A stretch of DNA of 64,000 bases from Hysterangium stoloniferum (lineage: Eukaryota > Basidiomycota > Agaricomycetes > Hysterangiales > Hysterangiaceae): contig WHVD01000098.1 in NCBI GenBank assembly GCA_015178975.1, positions 248,001 to 312,000 of the forward strand, written 5' to 3'. The position numbers and the translations under genes are program-made. The notes beneath the pieces were generated by a model that saw only the letters and a list, made by a program, of their open reading frames with translations, did not search any database and was not told the origin of the DNA. Numbering within the stretch: position 1 is the first letter of the stretch; the number at the start of each line of letters is the position of its first letter. This document shows positions 43,601 to 54,504 of this stretch, piece after piece.

Positions 43601-45375
43601 ATGTCTGATATAGAAGTCAATCAACTCAAATCAGAATCCAAGTTTTTGGGTTTCAAGGATACAGATGCAGTTGTTGATGTGGTTGGTAAGTCAATTTCTG
43701 GGATTTCTTTAAATTAGTTAATAAGTTATTTTTTAGAAGAAACTCCCAAAAAGTGCATAGCAGATTGTGAAGAACCGTTCAACAAGGCAACTCGTAAGGG
43801 AATTGGGATGCAATGGGAATTTGAGGCAAAATCGGAAAATTCATAATTTTTCAGTTTTGTCAATTTTTTGTCGATTTTTGCTAATTTGTTTTTTCCAGTT
43901 GCACCATGTGTTTTAACATGAATTTTGTGTGCAAGAAGAGTAATGCATCGTCAAATTGTGATCGGTGCAATCGATTGCATCGGGCCTATTATTGGACTGT
44001 AAATAGGCCAGCCGGAAAACCACATCGAAACCGAAAAAAGAGTCGAAACATGATCAAAGAATCAAGAAATGAAAGTGAAGATGGTAGTCCAGGGATTCGC
44101 AAACTTGGACAAAGGAAGAATATTCGTTGCAACATTATGTCAAGAATGTCAAATTTTTCAAGACAGTCGAGAAGGTTGGAAAATCGGTTGGATAATCACT
44201 TGGAGAAAGAGATAAAATCGATTGGTGAAAGGATGTTGAAATTGGAAGAAACTATGGAAGATTTAATCAGTGAAGTCAAAGCATTTAGAGAGGATTTGTT
44301 ACGACCGTGTCGTAACCTGTGTCGCAACCCGATGGTCCCCGAGAATACTATAGTCTATCGATGTTCAAAGTTATTGATCAAGTCATCATTTTGGCAACCT
44401 TCGGAACACCGACACTGATGTATACCTTCACAGCGATCAAACCCCATTTATGCCCCTGTCAAAATATACTCGTACCATCTGGTTATGCTTTGATACATCC
44501 CTTTTCATTATGATGATCTGTTTTACTCTATGTTTCACATATGCCCATATATACTTGTAGCCCATGGACTATTCCCTTTTCTCGTAATCCCGCTCTTGGC
44601 TAATCTCAGCTTCCGATCTTATCGTAACCTTCTGGTTTCTAGTCAAGTCTATTTGTCAAATAGTGTTTCCGCTCTTCCCTTAGTTAGTAGTTTCTAGACG
44701 CCGATAACTCATATATAGACCTGCTGTAATGTAACTACTAGACAATTAGAATATTGACTTAGATCGACTTAGATACTCTTCTAATTTCCGACTCCATTAT
44801 CTATTCACGACCACCACATTCTGACCCCATCTGATTTACGATTCAACCTACATTTACGACTTCAACCTCTAATCCCGACTCTCAGTCTCCGACTCTCGGT
44901 CTCCGACACTCTCAGTCTCTGACACTCTCAGTCTCCGACACTCTCAGTCTCTGACTCTCGGTCTCCGACTCTCTCAGTCTCCAACTCTTGGTCTCCGACT
45001 CTCAGTCTCTGACTCTTGGTCTCTGACCCCTCAGCCCAACCCTCGACTTATCCTTCAGTTTCCGATCGGTAGTTTACCGAGAGGTTTACTCGACAGGACT
45101 AGTTTCTGCCCGCCCAAAATTTAAGGACACCCGACGGTAACTTGTGAGGGCGCAGCACATAAGCTGAAGCCAAGTCCTTCCATTCAGTCCCCGTCGGTCT
45201 GCTGACATCCATCAGTTTCTGCTCTTAACAGGATTTTTCAATTTTGTCAAAGAAATTGGTCAAAAGTGGTGATTTTAACAAGGAGACTGATATTAGTGTT
45301 AATAGTGGAAGATTTAGAGGGGCATGGTTTGATAAAATGGCGGAGTTGAGAGAGGAAGGAATTGAGGATTTATAG
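43601..45375 (+). pseudogene. antisense Zn2Cys6-like gene of G3, split by a solo LTR-2
   Basis: It begins MSDIEVNQLKSESKFLGFKD, then a likely intron (GTAAGT near 43687, ending TTTTTTAG near 43736) and further short exons of uncertain splicing. After TTTTTTCCAG the frame reads CTMCFNMNFVCKKSNASSNC, DRCNRLHRAYYW (43900-43989): C-x2-C-x6-C-x8-C-x2-C-x6 and then Tyr in place of the sixth Cys. A basic region and a coiled-coil-like helix (LENRLDNHLEKEIKSIGERM) follow to 44296. Past the solo LTR the frame continues EDFSILSKKLVKSGDFNK and ends EEGIEDL, stop at 45373-45375. Pol of G3 ends about 100 bases further on in the opposite direction. Confidence 0.72.
44297..45230 (+). repeat. solo LTR-2, target repeat GGATT
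   Basis: TGTTACGACCGTGTCG to TTTCTGCTCTTAACA, 934 bases, with GGATT on both sides (44292-44296, 45231-45235). It contains a TATA box (TATATATACTTG near 44548) and imperfect CTCTCAGTCTCCGAC repeats at 44880-45030. Confidence 0.95.
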
Positions 45376-45479
45376 ATACTTAAAATTTTGATATAATTGA
45401 TGTTACTTGCATTTTGATATTTTTTTTTCAATTTTGTCAAATAAGTGTCAAAAGATAGTTGAATGAAATTTTTAGTGTC

Positions 45480-46840
45480 GTGGAAGATTTGGATATTTTT
45501 GATGAAATTCTTCGATAAGGTCAAAAGCATTTTCGAGATCTTGAGATCCTAACCACAAAGTTTCTTTGTCTGTTCCTTCGTAACCTAACCAAGCAACTAA
45601 ATATTGTAACGAATCTTTATATCTTTTATTGAATTTTGAATCCAAAATTTTTCAAATTTCATATTCAGGTTCTTCTTCAACATAAATTGGTGGAGGAGGA
45701 GGTTGTTTTTGATTTGGGAAAGTATTGGGATAAAATGGTTCTAACATTGAGACGTGAAAGATGGGATGAATTCCTTTGAGATGATTGGGAAGTTTTAATG
45801 TATATGAATGAGATCCTGGTCGAGCAATGATTTCAAATGGGCCTAATAATTTTTCCAATAATTTTTTCGATGGTCGAGTCGTTCAAATGAAGTCGGATTG
45901 TACGAAGACTTGAGAATGGATCGGAAAGTCGAATGACTCTTTTTGATATATGTTGGAATATTTTTGATAATGTATTTGCACTTTCTGGATATTTGATTTG
46001 AGATGTTTATGTAGAGCTTTGAGATCTGTCATATAATCACGAGCTAGAGTGGAAGCTAGATCTTTTTCAGGGTGAATTTCTAATAATGGATGATAACCTT
46101 TATTAGCAAAAAATGGTGTTTCACCAGTCGTTTTGGAAGGTGCATTATTGTAAGCAAATTTGGCTAAAGGAAGTAATTCGGTCCAATTGTCTTGTTGATA
46201 ATTGGAATAGATTCATAAATATTGTTCGAGAGTTTGATTGATTCGTTCAGTTTGCCCATCACCTTCAGGATGGTATCCTGAAGTGAAATGTAATTTCATG
46301 TCAAGCGCTGTTCCGAGAGATCGAAAGAAATGCGATACAAATTCAGATCCTTGATCAGAAGTTACATGACTTGGGACTCCATGTTTTGAAAAGACATGTA
46401 ATACAAAAAGTCAAGCGAGTTCGGGAGCGTTGATCGTAGTATAAGTTGGAATGAATATTGCTTGTTTCGAAAGTCGATCGACTATTACGAGTATTGAGTC
46501 GTAACCATTCGAGGTCAGTAATTGTTCAATAAAATCCATCGAGATCGAATGCCATGGTCGAAGAGGAATCAGAAGTTACTTAAGTAATCCAATGGGTTGA
46601 TGTCATGGAGTTTTCGATTTTGTACATATTACACATAATTGAATAAAATCTTGAATATCTTGTTGGAGTTGTGGCCAAAAGAAATCTCGATATATTGTTC
46701 GATACGTTTTCATTTGACCGAAATGGCCTGCGGTAATATGATCGTGTCGTGATTGAAGAATTCGAAGTTGGAGATTTTGATAATCGGGAACGTAAATTCT
46801 GTTTCAGAAACATAAAAAATCTTGTTTGTTCTTTTGCCAA
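45480..46840 (-). pseudogene. G3 integrase and chromodomain
   Basis: Minus-strand pieces: [19 protein letters not shown] and [20 protein letters not shown] (46050-46190), LLGPFEIIARPGSHSYTLKL, VFHVSMLEP-type IFHVSMLEPFYPN, then QYLVAWLGYEGTDKETLW, the chromodomain. The catalytic blocks are present but shifted, with stops at TGA positions. Confidence 0.82.
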
Positions 46841-48560
46841 TCTTCTTCAGTGCCATCGGAAATCTGTCAAATTTTATTGAGAGTAAATTGATCTTCTTTT
46901 TGAGCTTTGAATATATCTTTCAATAGTTGATCTGTATCCATAATGAGAGTAGCTTTTCTGGCTATTGGAAGATAATATGTTGCATGCAAAGAAGCTTGAA
47001 TTTGTTCATTTGTAAATACCAGTCGAAGATTAGTCGGATTCTTTTTTGAGTAATTGGGTTCATTCAGATAAATGTCATTTCTTCTTGAAAGAACATCTGT
47101 TTTCAAATTAAGTTTTCCCAGTCAAAATCAAATAATCAAATTGAAAGTCAATAAATATTCTGCCCATCGAGCTTGTCGTCGAGACAAAATTCGAGTTGTC
47201 ACAAAATATTTGAGATTCTTGTGATCCATTAAAACTTCAATTGGTTCTTTTGTTCCTTCAAAATAATGTCACCAAATTTTAAAAGATTTGAATATTGCCA
47301 ATAATTCTTTATCGTAAGTGTCGTAATTAATTTCAGAGGTCGAAAGAGTTCCTGAATGATAAGTGACTGGATGAATTTCATTATCAGGAGTCTGCATAGA
47401 AAATATTGAAGCTATGGCATGATCAGAAGTGTCAGTTTCAAGTATAGGTTTGTAGTCTGGATTCCAATGAATTAAAATTGGAGCTGTAGTAAATTCTTTT
47501 TTCAAATAGTTAAATGCATGTCGACATTTTTCATCGAAATGCCATTGAACCTTTTTTCGAGTAAGTTGAGTCAATGGTAAAACAATTTCAGAATAACTTG
47601 GAATAAATCTTCGATAGAAATTCACGAATCCTAAAAATGATTGAATGTCACAGACTTTTTGTAGTTCAGGCCAATCTTGAATAACTTTGATTTTTTCTTC
47701 ATCCATATATACACCTTGAGGAGAAATAACATATCCTAGAAACTCGACACTGGTTTTATGAAATTCGCATTTTTCGGGTTTTGCAAATAATCGATTTTGT
47801 TGAAACCGTCGAAGAACTTCTCAAACATGTTGTAAATGTTCTTCAAGATTGTCGGAAAATATTAGTATGTCATCGAGATAGATAATTACCCAAATATCAA
47901 GTAAATCTGAAAATATTTTGTTCATTAATTGTTGAAAGGTTGCCAGAGCATTGCATAGTCCAAAAGGCATAACCAAATATTTGAAAGATCCATATCAAGT
48001 CTGAAAAGCTGTTTTCCATTCGTCACCTGGAGCAATCCTAACTAAATTATAGGTGCCTCAGAGATTGATTTTCATAAAATATTTCACTGTTTGAAGTCAA
48101 TCCAAAAGATCAGGAATTAAAGGAAGTGGATATCAGTTTTTTCATGTGATTTCATTAAGTCCTCGATAATTGACACAAAGTTGTAGGCTTCTGTCTTTCT
48201 TCTTAACGAATAAAATCAGTGCGCCGGCAGGAGATTGCGATGATCGAATAAATTTCTTTGAAAGGTTTTCTTGGAGATATTCTCGTAGCACTTGAAGTTC
48301 TGTCTCGGATAACAAATTGATCGGACCATAGGTGGAGTAGTTCCTTCTTCTAATGGGATAGTGTGATCATAACTTTGATGCTGAGGTAAAGCTTCAGCTT
48401 CCTTTTTGTTGAAAATGTCCAAGAAGTCAGAATATTCGGTCAGAACGTTCAGTATGTCAAATGAAGTTGAAGTCGTGGTTTTTGCACCAGAGGCCTTACA
48501 AGTCTTGAAAGATTCATCACAAATAAAGACCACAAAAGTTTGAGAGTCTTTTGCTTTCAC
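46841..48560 (-). pseudogene. G3 reverse transcriptase and RNase H
   Basis: Readable parts: [59 protein letters not shown] (connection), ILETDTSDHAIASIFSMQ and YDKELLAIFKSFKIW (RNase H). The polymerase core between 48220 and 47710 is only seen in broken frames. There is no intact product. Confidence 0.8.
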
Positions 48561-48563
48561 AGC

Positions 48564-49199
48564 TCATAAAAAAGTCTTCTGATTGACTATGTTGATATTC
48601 AGATTGACAGTCTCGGATTTCGATTCTTCACAGATTTTCTCAGATGTCAATGAATGACTCACCGAGGTCAAAGCATGCTTCTCTTCCAATAATGTTTTGA
48701 TTGATGGTTGAATCAGATTCAGATTTGTTGAAGGTGTCGAAGTAGGTTCGAACGATATACAGCCAGATCGCCAGTCAATTGCAGGATTGTATTGCTTCAG
48801 CCAGTTGAGTCCTAATACCACTTGACAAGACGAGTTGAGATTGGTTAAAAAGAATTGTAATTCTTGAGTCTGCCCAGATGGAAAGTAAACTGGTAATGTA
48901 GTCATATACATAATTTGTCCTGATGTTGGAGTTGATCTGTCGATTAATTTTAATGATAACGAATTTTTCAATTGGTCGAAAGATAGATTATTTTGTTGTG
49001 CAAATGTTTTGTCCATAAAAAGATGACTAGATCCTGAATCAATTAATGCTTTCATTTTTGGAATTTTCTTTAATTTAAGTTCAATAATTGAAGAATCAGA
49101 AATTGTTACCGCTCGTAATATTACACAGGAATCTTTTTCGGTGTGATTGAGTTTTCTTTGATACTCCTCTTCACACGCCTGAAGAGTATCCCTTTTCAA
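48564..49199 (-). pseudogene. G3 aspartic protease
   Basis: The frame reads KMKALIDSGSSHLFMDKTFA (active-site DSG), PVYFPSGQTQELQFFLTNL and VVLGLNWLKQYNPAIDW, the usual order. It is open over 211 codons. Confidence 0.85.
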
Positions 49200-49229
49200 T
49201 TTTCCAATTTAACATTTGATGTTTGATTT

Positions 49230-50440
49230 GACTGGTCAGATTGAGTTGTCGAATCTTGGATTTCAATGATTTGTCCTTTTGCAATTTGACGAGTTTTTCT
49301 TTTTGGGCAATCTCTCACCAAATGGCCTTTTTCTCCACATAATATACATAACCCTTCTTTAAATCTTCTGTCTTGTTCGGCAGGAAGTAATCGTCCATCA
49401 GCTCCTAAAATTGTCGAAGATGGTGTTGCTTGAGTTGAAGGCCTAAATGTTCTTGAAGTCGAAGTTATCAGTTTTGAAGTCGAAGGTATTCATGATGTTG
49501 AAGGATAGGTCGTAGGCATCGCCGACTGTCTTCTTTCAAATCTTCGTGGAGTCGAACTTGATTCTGTTTCACATTGTCATTCATTCTCTCGCATCCAATA
49601 GTAAGAATTGAGTTGAAGGGCTGCCATTCACAGTTCAGCAAAACTTCTGGGCTGAACTTGAAGCTTCACTATTTCATCCTTAATTCGATTTGGAAGTCCT
49701 TTATAAATTCATCATCGTAAAGCAAATTCGTCATATCGAGTTTGAGCAGCAAGACTTGTAAATTGAATTGAATACTTTGCCATATGATGAAGCTTTCATT
49801 CGAAGATTATCGAGTTTTTCTTCAGCTTCTCCTTCTGCATCAATTTCTCCAAACTGAGCATATAATTCATCTAGAAAGTCAAGATAATCCACAAGGAAAG
49901 ATGGCGGAGGAATTGGGGGATTTAATAAGAAAGGTTGCCACCACTCTTGAGCTGTTTTCTGAAAATATGAAGTTACCATTGTAATTTTCAATTGATCAGA
50001 TTCAAACGATTTTGGTCGAGATCGAAAGACCATTTTGCATTGAGCGATAAAATTCTTCAACATCAAAGGTTCTTCTCCAGTAAACTCTTCACTGTGATTT
50101 CGGGCTCCTTTGAAGACATCTGGTCCTTCAATACTTTTCCAAGCGCATCTCTGAAATGTGATAGCATTGTTTCATCTTCAGACATAACAGGTTCGGGAGG
50201 TGGAGACTTGGGCAAAGGTGTTAGAGGGGATTTGGATTTTTAAATTGGCAAGATCGGCTCTTCTCGAACTTCTTCGGGTTCTTGAATTGAAGACATCATA
50301 GCTCTTCGAGTTTTGGTCAAAGGAGAAACTGGAATTTGCGATGGCCGAATAACTCTTGGTGATGGAATGGGAGCCACGGATTGAAGTGCTGTAGAACTCG
50401 ATGCTTTGGTAGTCTCGGATCATGTCCTGGGCTTCATCAA
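49230..50440 (-). pseudogene. G3 gag with zinc knuckle
   Basis: The part KNFIAQCKMVFRSRPKSFES to GEIDAEGEAEEKLDNLRMKA (50066-49800) is a gypsy capsid segment. The knuckle CILCGEKGHLVRDC lies near 49300-49350. Several stops and shifts lie between. The N-terminal part (50440-50100) is Ser/Pro/Arg-rich. Confidence 0.8.
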
Positions 50441-50461
50441 CAGTTGATAGTCGAAATATAC

Positions 50462-50877
50462 TGTCACAAATCGATTATTCTTCAATAAAGTCGAATAATA
50501 TTCTACTAATCGAACTCGAAAGCCTTGTTCGACGAAGTATATATTTGCCCTGTCGATGAAGTAAGAAACTATTACCAGTCGCAAGAACTCACGGAAGTAT
50601 TTGTTGAAGAAGTTACAACAAGATAGATTACTAGTATCACTAATTTACAGATATTTTGACTGACTTCCCTCGCTCCTTTCATAGCCCTTTTATGCTTTTC
50701 TTTGTATCATTATGACTATGTTATGAACTAATAATGAAATCATACATGACGTCGAAAGAGATTCGATGTTGTCAAATAATGTTTGGGTTTGTCAAGTCAA
50801 ATTTGATGAGTCGAAGAGTTGTCAAAAGTTACCTTTGAATATTTGTGACAATATTGTGACTTGTGATGGTTGTGACA
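50462..50877 (-). repeat. LTR-3, 5' copy of G3
   Basis: TGTCACAAATCG to GGTTGTGACA, 416 bases. On the minus strand it has a TATA-like CATAAAAGGGC. Confidence 0.92.
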
Positions 50878-51444
50878 GACTGTGCCCTCACGAGATTGTG
50901 TTGTCCAATTTCAGACAAGCGGACAGAAATCCTGGGAAGTCCGGGCAGGGTTCATGGGTTGAGGGGTTGTAAGTCGGAGGTCATGGGTCAAGAGGTCGTG
51001 AGTCGAGATAAGTAAGAGAGATAGAGATAGATGCGCTGGAGCCTGTGGGCTCTGACTAGCGTGAGCGGTGTAATTCAAGTAGGAGTTTAGAGCGGAAAAT
51101 GTATTAGATTACTGGGGGGAACCTAAGCTGATTTTATGACTGGATTGTATGTACAACATCTGCCAGTTTAAATAGACCGTGGAGTGAATGACATACCAAA
51201 TCCAGTAATGATGAAATGAAATGAGCAAAACATAAAACAGGAATAGTAAACACCAAGTTTGGTGTTAGGAATGGGACGGAATCTGAATAGTGACAAATCA
51301 TAAACCATATTGGGAAACGGAGTGGGAGCAGAGTCCAAATCGTGACAGGTCATTTGACTAAAATGGGAACAGGGCTCTGTTAGAGGGAAGACAGGTATTC
51401 CAAGCAGGGTCCAGTGAGTGATGCATGGGACAAGGTCGGACATA

Positions 51445-53045
51445 CAGTAGGCAACAAAACCCTTACAATGTTTTGTACTTTTTGAAAGACATGGCTATTC
51501 CTCCAGAAATAAATTCTGTAAAATGCCAAAAATATTATGTAATATACTTCAACATCATACCTTCCAGAAATGCACAGCCACAAGGCACCACATCCTTATT
51601 TGGTAAGTCCACATTACACACAAACCAATAGCTCATTGTAAGGGTTTTGTTGCACACATTTTTAAAGTTCAAAATGGGTCCTAGTCACATGACTTTGTTT
51701 ATAAAGTTCAACAAAGTCATGTGACCACTCTTCCCCAATGTATATAAGATGAAAGCAACCAGTTGGAATCCCACAATCACCCTACTCACAATGAAAAAGC
51801 TCTCCTCCAGCCAAATCCAACATGTTCTTACTCTACTTGACTCTGGCATTTCTGGAGCTCAAATATGTTACCAAACTCATCTCAGCAGTGCCTCCATCAG
51901 TCGTATTCACTCTGAGCATCACCCTGACCTCCCCAAATGCTCTGGTGGCCATCCTACAAAGCTTACGACAGCCAATATTGCCTATGCTAGAAGAATAATT
52001 TGCATGGGGAAGGTTGATAATGGCACACAGGCAACCAAGAAACTTATAGACATCATCAACACTCCTATTACTTCCCAAACAGTGCATCACCACCTCAAAA
52101 CCATAGGCATGAGGGCTGTGGTAAAGAGAAAAAGGCCACTTCTCAAACCTCATCATCAGAAATCTTGATTGGAGTTTGCAGAAAGACATTTGGAATGGAC
52201 CCTGGAGGACTGGAAGAGGATTATATGGTCTGATGAGACTAAGATTAATAGGCTGGGATCAGATGGAAGGAAATATGTGTGGAAAAATGTGGGTGAGGGG
52301 TTAAATGATAGGTTAGTAGAGGGAACAGTCAAGTTTAGAGGAGGAAACCTGATGATGTGGGGATGCATGGGCTGGGATGGGGTTGGGTTTGCAACCAAAA
52401 TTGATGGGAGGATGGATGCTGAGCTTTATGTGGAGATCCTGGATGATTAACTCCAGCAAACCCTCAAATATTACAACAAAACAGTGGCTGACATTGTGTT
52501 TCAACAAGACAATGACCCCAAACACACCAGCAAAAAGGCCCAGAAATGGTTCACTGACCATGATGTTACAGTCCTCAAGTGGCCTGCACAATCTCCTGAC
52601 ATGGATTCTATTGAACATCTGTGGAATCATGTCAAAAAGAAGCTGGGGGAGTATGAACAGCCTGCAAATAGTGTTCATGAACTGTGGGAGAGGGTGCAGA
52701 AGGTGTGGGAAGAGATTCCAAAGGAGGAGTGTCAGAAGCTTATTGGAGTATGCCTAGAAGACTTGCAGCAGTGATTAGAGCAAAGGGGGGCCATACTAAA
52801 TACTAATTTCTTGTAATAATAGTCTCAAAATAGTGTGCAACAAAACCCTTACAATGAGCTATTGGTTTGTGTGTGATGTGGACTTACCAAATAAGGACAT
52901 GGTGCCTTGTGGCTGTGCATTTCTGGAAGGTATGATGTTGAAGTATATTACATAATATGTTTGGCAATTTACAGAATTTACTTCTGGAGGAATAGCCATG
53001 TCTTTCAAAAAGTGCAAAACACTGTAAGGGTTTTGTTGCCTACTG
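51445..53045 (+). mobile_element. Tc1/mariner-type transposon 2 with about 215-base inverted repeats
   Basis: The ends are CAGTAGGCAACAAAACCC and its reverse complement. TA stands on both sides (51443-51444, 53046-53047). The two inverted repeats (51445 to about 51660, about 52830 to 53045) are nearly identical. It sits in the solo LTR-A. The high match of its arms and its almost open gene suggest a recent insertion. Confidence 0.95.
51791..52806 (+). pseudogene. Tc1 transposase, DD34E type, nearly intact
   Basis: It starts MKKLSSSQIQHVLTLLDSG (helix-turn-helix part), then SASISRIHSEHHPDLPKCSG and TPITSQTVHHHLKTIGMRA (second DNA-binding part), WTLEDWKRIIWSDETKINRL (first Asp), [18 protein letters not shown] (second Asp) and SPDMDSIEHLWNHVKKKLG (Glu, 34 residues on). 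Only three faults were seen: TGA at 52166-52168 (QKS-stop-LEFAERH), TAA at 52447-52449, and a one-base shift near 52750 before the usual ending AKGGHTKY. It cuts and pastes the element by binding the inverted repeats. Confidence 0.92.
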
Positions 53046-54070
53046 TAGACAGGGACAGAGTCCGGTGGGTTTTCCAGTGACTGAAACACAATGTAATGAA
53101 GTCGAACATAGACAAGTCTGACGTACGGAGTCTGGTGGGAATTCCAGTAAACTGACAATGGGTGCATATAGGGCGTGGGTGTGTATATGTTAGTGCCTGG
53201 AGTCCGGTGGGAATTCCAGTTGTAACAATACCCCAACTCCAGGCCCAACTCCATCACAACTCAACACTTCTAAATATTGTTCAAGTTGCTCCCCAAGCGA
53301 CTCAATCGTGCTGGTTTTTTTGTCCAACCCAACGCCCAATAATTGCAATTGCTCAGTCATGAGCCCTTGTTGATGCAGTGTCTTGAATTGGAACCGAGTC
53401 ATCTCTGAGAAATAGGTGCACATGAGGTGGTTTTGCTCCTCTAACACATTGGCCTGCCATTCTTGGTAGGACTCGTTCCCATCAGCATCTGGGAATATGC
53501 ACCCAAGCTTTTGATTGGCACACTCTTGACAGGTGCAGCCCTGACCACTTGCCCATGGATGGCAAGTCCGACCCCATTTAGTGCACTGGTTGCACTTTGG
53601 GTCATTTTTGGGCCCCACCTTGGGGGCCTGTTTTTGTTTCTATAATCAAAAAAATTAGAAAATTCTAAAGTTAGGAACCTGAACCCACCTTGGGGCTCAA
53701 CGGCCCCAGTACATCCTCCTCATCCTCCTCTTCCTCTTCATCATCAGACTCTGAAGGTGTCGTGGCCTTGCACTGAAAATAAAAAGTCAGCATGGTCCAC
53801 AAAAGAAATGGGAACTGACTTACCTTTCCCTCTCGCTTCTTTTTCGCCACCTCTCGCACCTGATTGGCCTCCTGCTGCTTCTTCTTCACATGCACCACTC
53901 CTCTCGCACCTGATCAGCCTCCTGCTGCTTCTTCTTCACATGCACCACTCCTCTCACACCTGATTGGCCTCCTGCTGCTTCTTCTTTGCATGCACCACAT
54001 CCCAGTGCTTGCACACAGCCTCTTCTACTGCCAGTTTATTTTCCTTGGCCTCTATGTATGGTCGCCAGCT

Positions 54071-54210
54071 CCTCCTTCTCCTTCTGCTCCTCCTTCTCCT
54101 TCTGCTCCTCCTTCTCCTTCTGCTCCTCCTTCTCCTTCTGCTCCTCCTTCTCCTTCTGCTCTCCTTCTCCTTCTGCTCCTCCTTCTCCTTCTGCTCCTCC
54201 TCCTCATGCA
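54071..54210 (-). repeat. 18-base tandem array coding a Glu/Lys helix
   Basis: About seven units of CTCCTCCTTCTCCTTCTG on the plus strand. On the minus strand this codes EEQKEK repeats in the antisense gene; a unit one base short shifts the frame to Arg/Ser. The Leu-rich plus-strand frames here are artefacts. Confidence 0.88.
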
Positions 54211-54380
54211 CCTTCCTTTTCTCCTCAAGCAGTCATCGACATTCTTGCACACTAGATTACCCACTCAGAACTGACATGGGAGTGACCATCAACTGAACTG
54301 GGAATGGTTTCAACCCTGAACCAATGGTCATGGTGGTCAAGGGAAGAGAAGTGAAAGATCAAGTGCCAGCACCCCTCGAA

Positions 54381-54390
54381 TTTTTATATG
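54381..54390 (-). promoter_or_regulatory. TATA-like box of the element 2 antisense gene
   Basis: The minus strand reads CATATAAAAA about 55 bases before the ATG at 54331. Confidence 0.5.
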
Positions 54391-54489
54391 TAAATTTTTA
54401 CTGAGTCACATGATGTCTTGACATACCAACCATACCTGACAAGTTTTTACATACAGAATCTAGATTTTCAGCCTCCTTAGGATTTCGGC

Positions 54490-54504
54490 CAAATGGGGGG
54501 ATAC
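54490..54504 (+). promoter_or_regulatory. polypurine tract of element 2
   Basis: AAATGGGGGGATAC directly before the 3' LTR. Confidence 0.75.

Larger units (their letters stand above)
43047..50877 (-). mobile_element. G3, complete Ty3/gypsy element with LTR-3 and an antisense gene
   Basis: LTRs at 43047-43520 and 50462-50877 (TGTCAC...GTGACA). Target repeats GGCTG (43042-43046) and GACTG (50878-50882), one mismatch. The minus strand carries gag to chromodomain (about 50440 to 45480); the plus strand carries the antisense gene (43601-45375). The pol genes have many stops and shifts. Confidence 0.92.
42969..53227. mobile_element. solo LTR-A carrying nested G3 and Tc1 elements, target repeat ATACC
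   Basis: The LTR-A pieces are 42969-43046, 50883-51444 and 53046-53227. The outer flanks are ATACC (42964-42968) and ATACC (53228-53232). Joined in order the pieces follow the consensus LTR (TTATAGGCTG then TGCCCTCACGAG; GGACATA then GACAGGGACAGAG). Confidence 0.92.
42866..54331 (-). pseudogene. antisense Zn2Cys6 gene of element 2, split by a 10-kb nest
   Basis: On the minus strand from ATG 54331: MTIGSGLKPFPVQLMVTPMS, two stops, a Glu/Lys/Gln repeat helix coded by the 18-base array at 54071-54210, an exon with SESDDEEEEEDEEDVLGPLS, an intron with a GTGGGT donor and TTATAG acceptor (about 53642-53692), then CNQCTKWGRTCHPW and CQECANQKLGC (53499-53594), the pattern C-x2-C-x6-C-x10-C-x2-C-x6-C. 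It continues to GVGPGVGV at 53233 and, past the solo LTR-A, on the far side to an acidic end (EEEGEVVEETFR) with TAG at 42866-42868. It is not close in sequence to the LTR-A copy but has the same layout and place. Confidence 0.78.

Noticed and set aside
53864..54296. Leu/Ser-rich plus-strand frames that look like membrane proteins
   Set aside because: They are the complement of the 18-base CTCCTCCTTCTCCTTCTG array that codes a Glu/Lys helix on the minus strand in the antisense gene.
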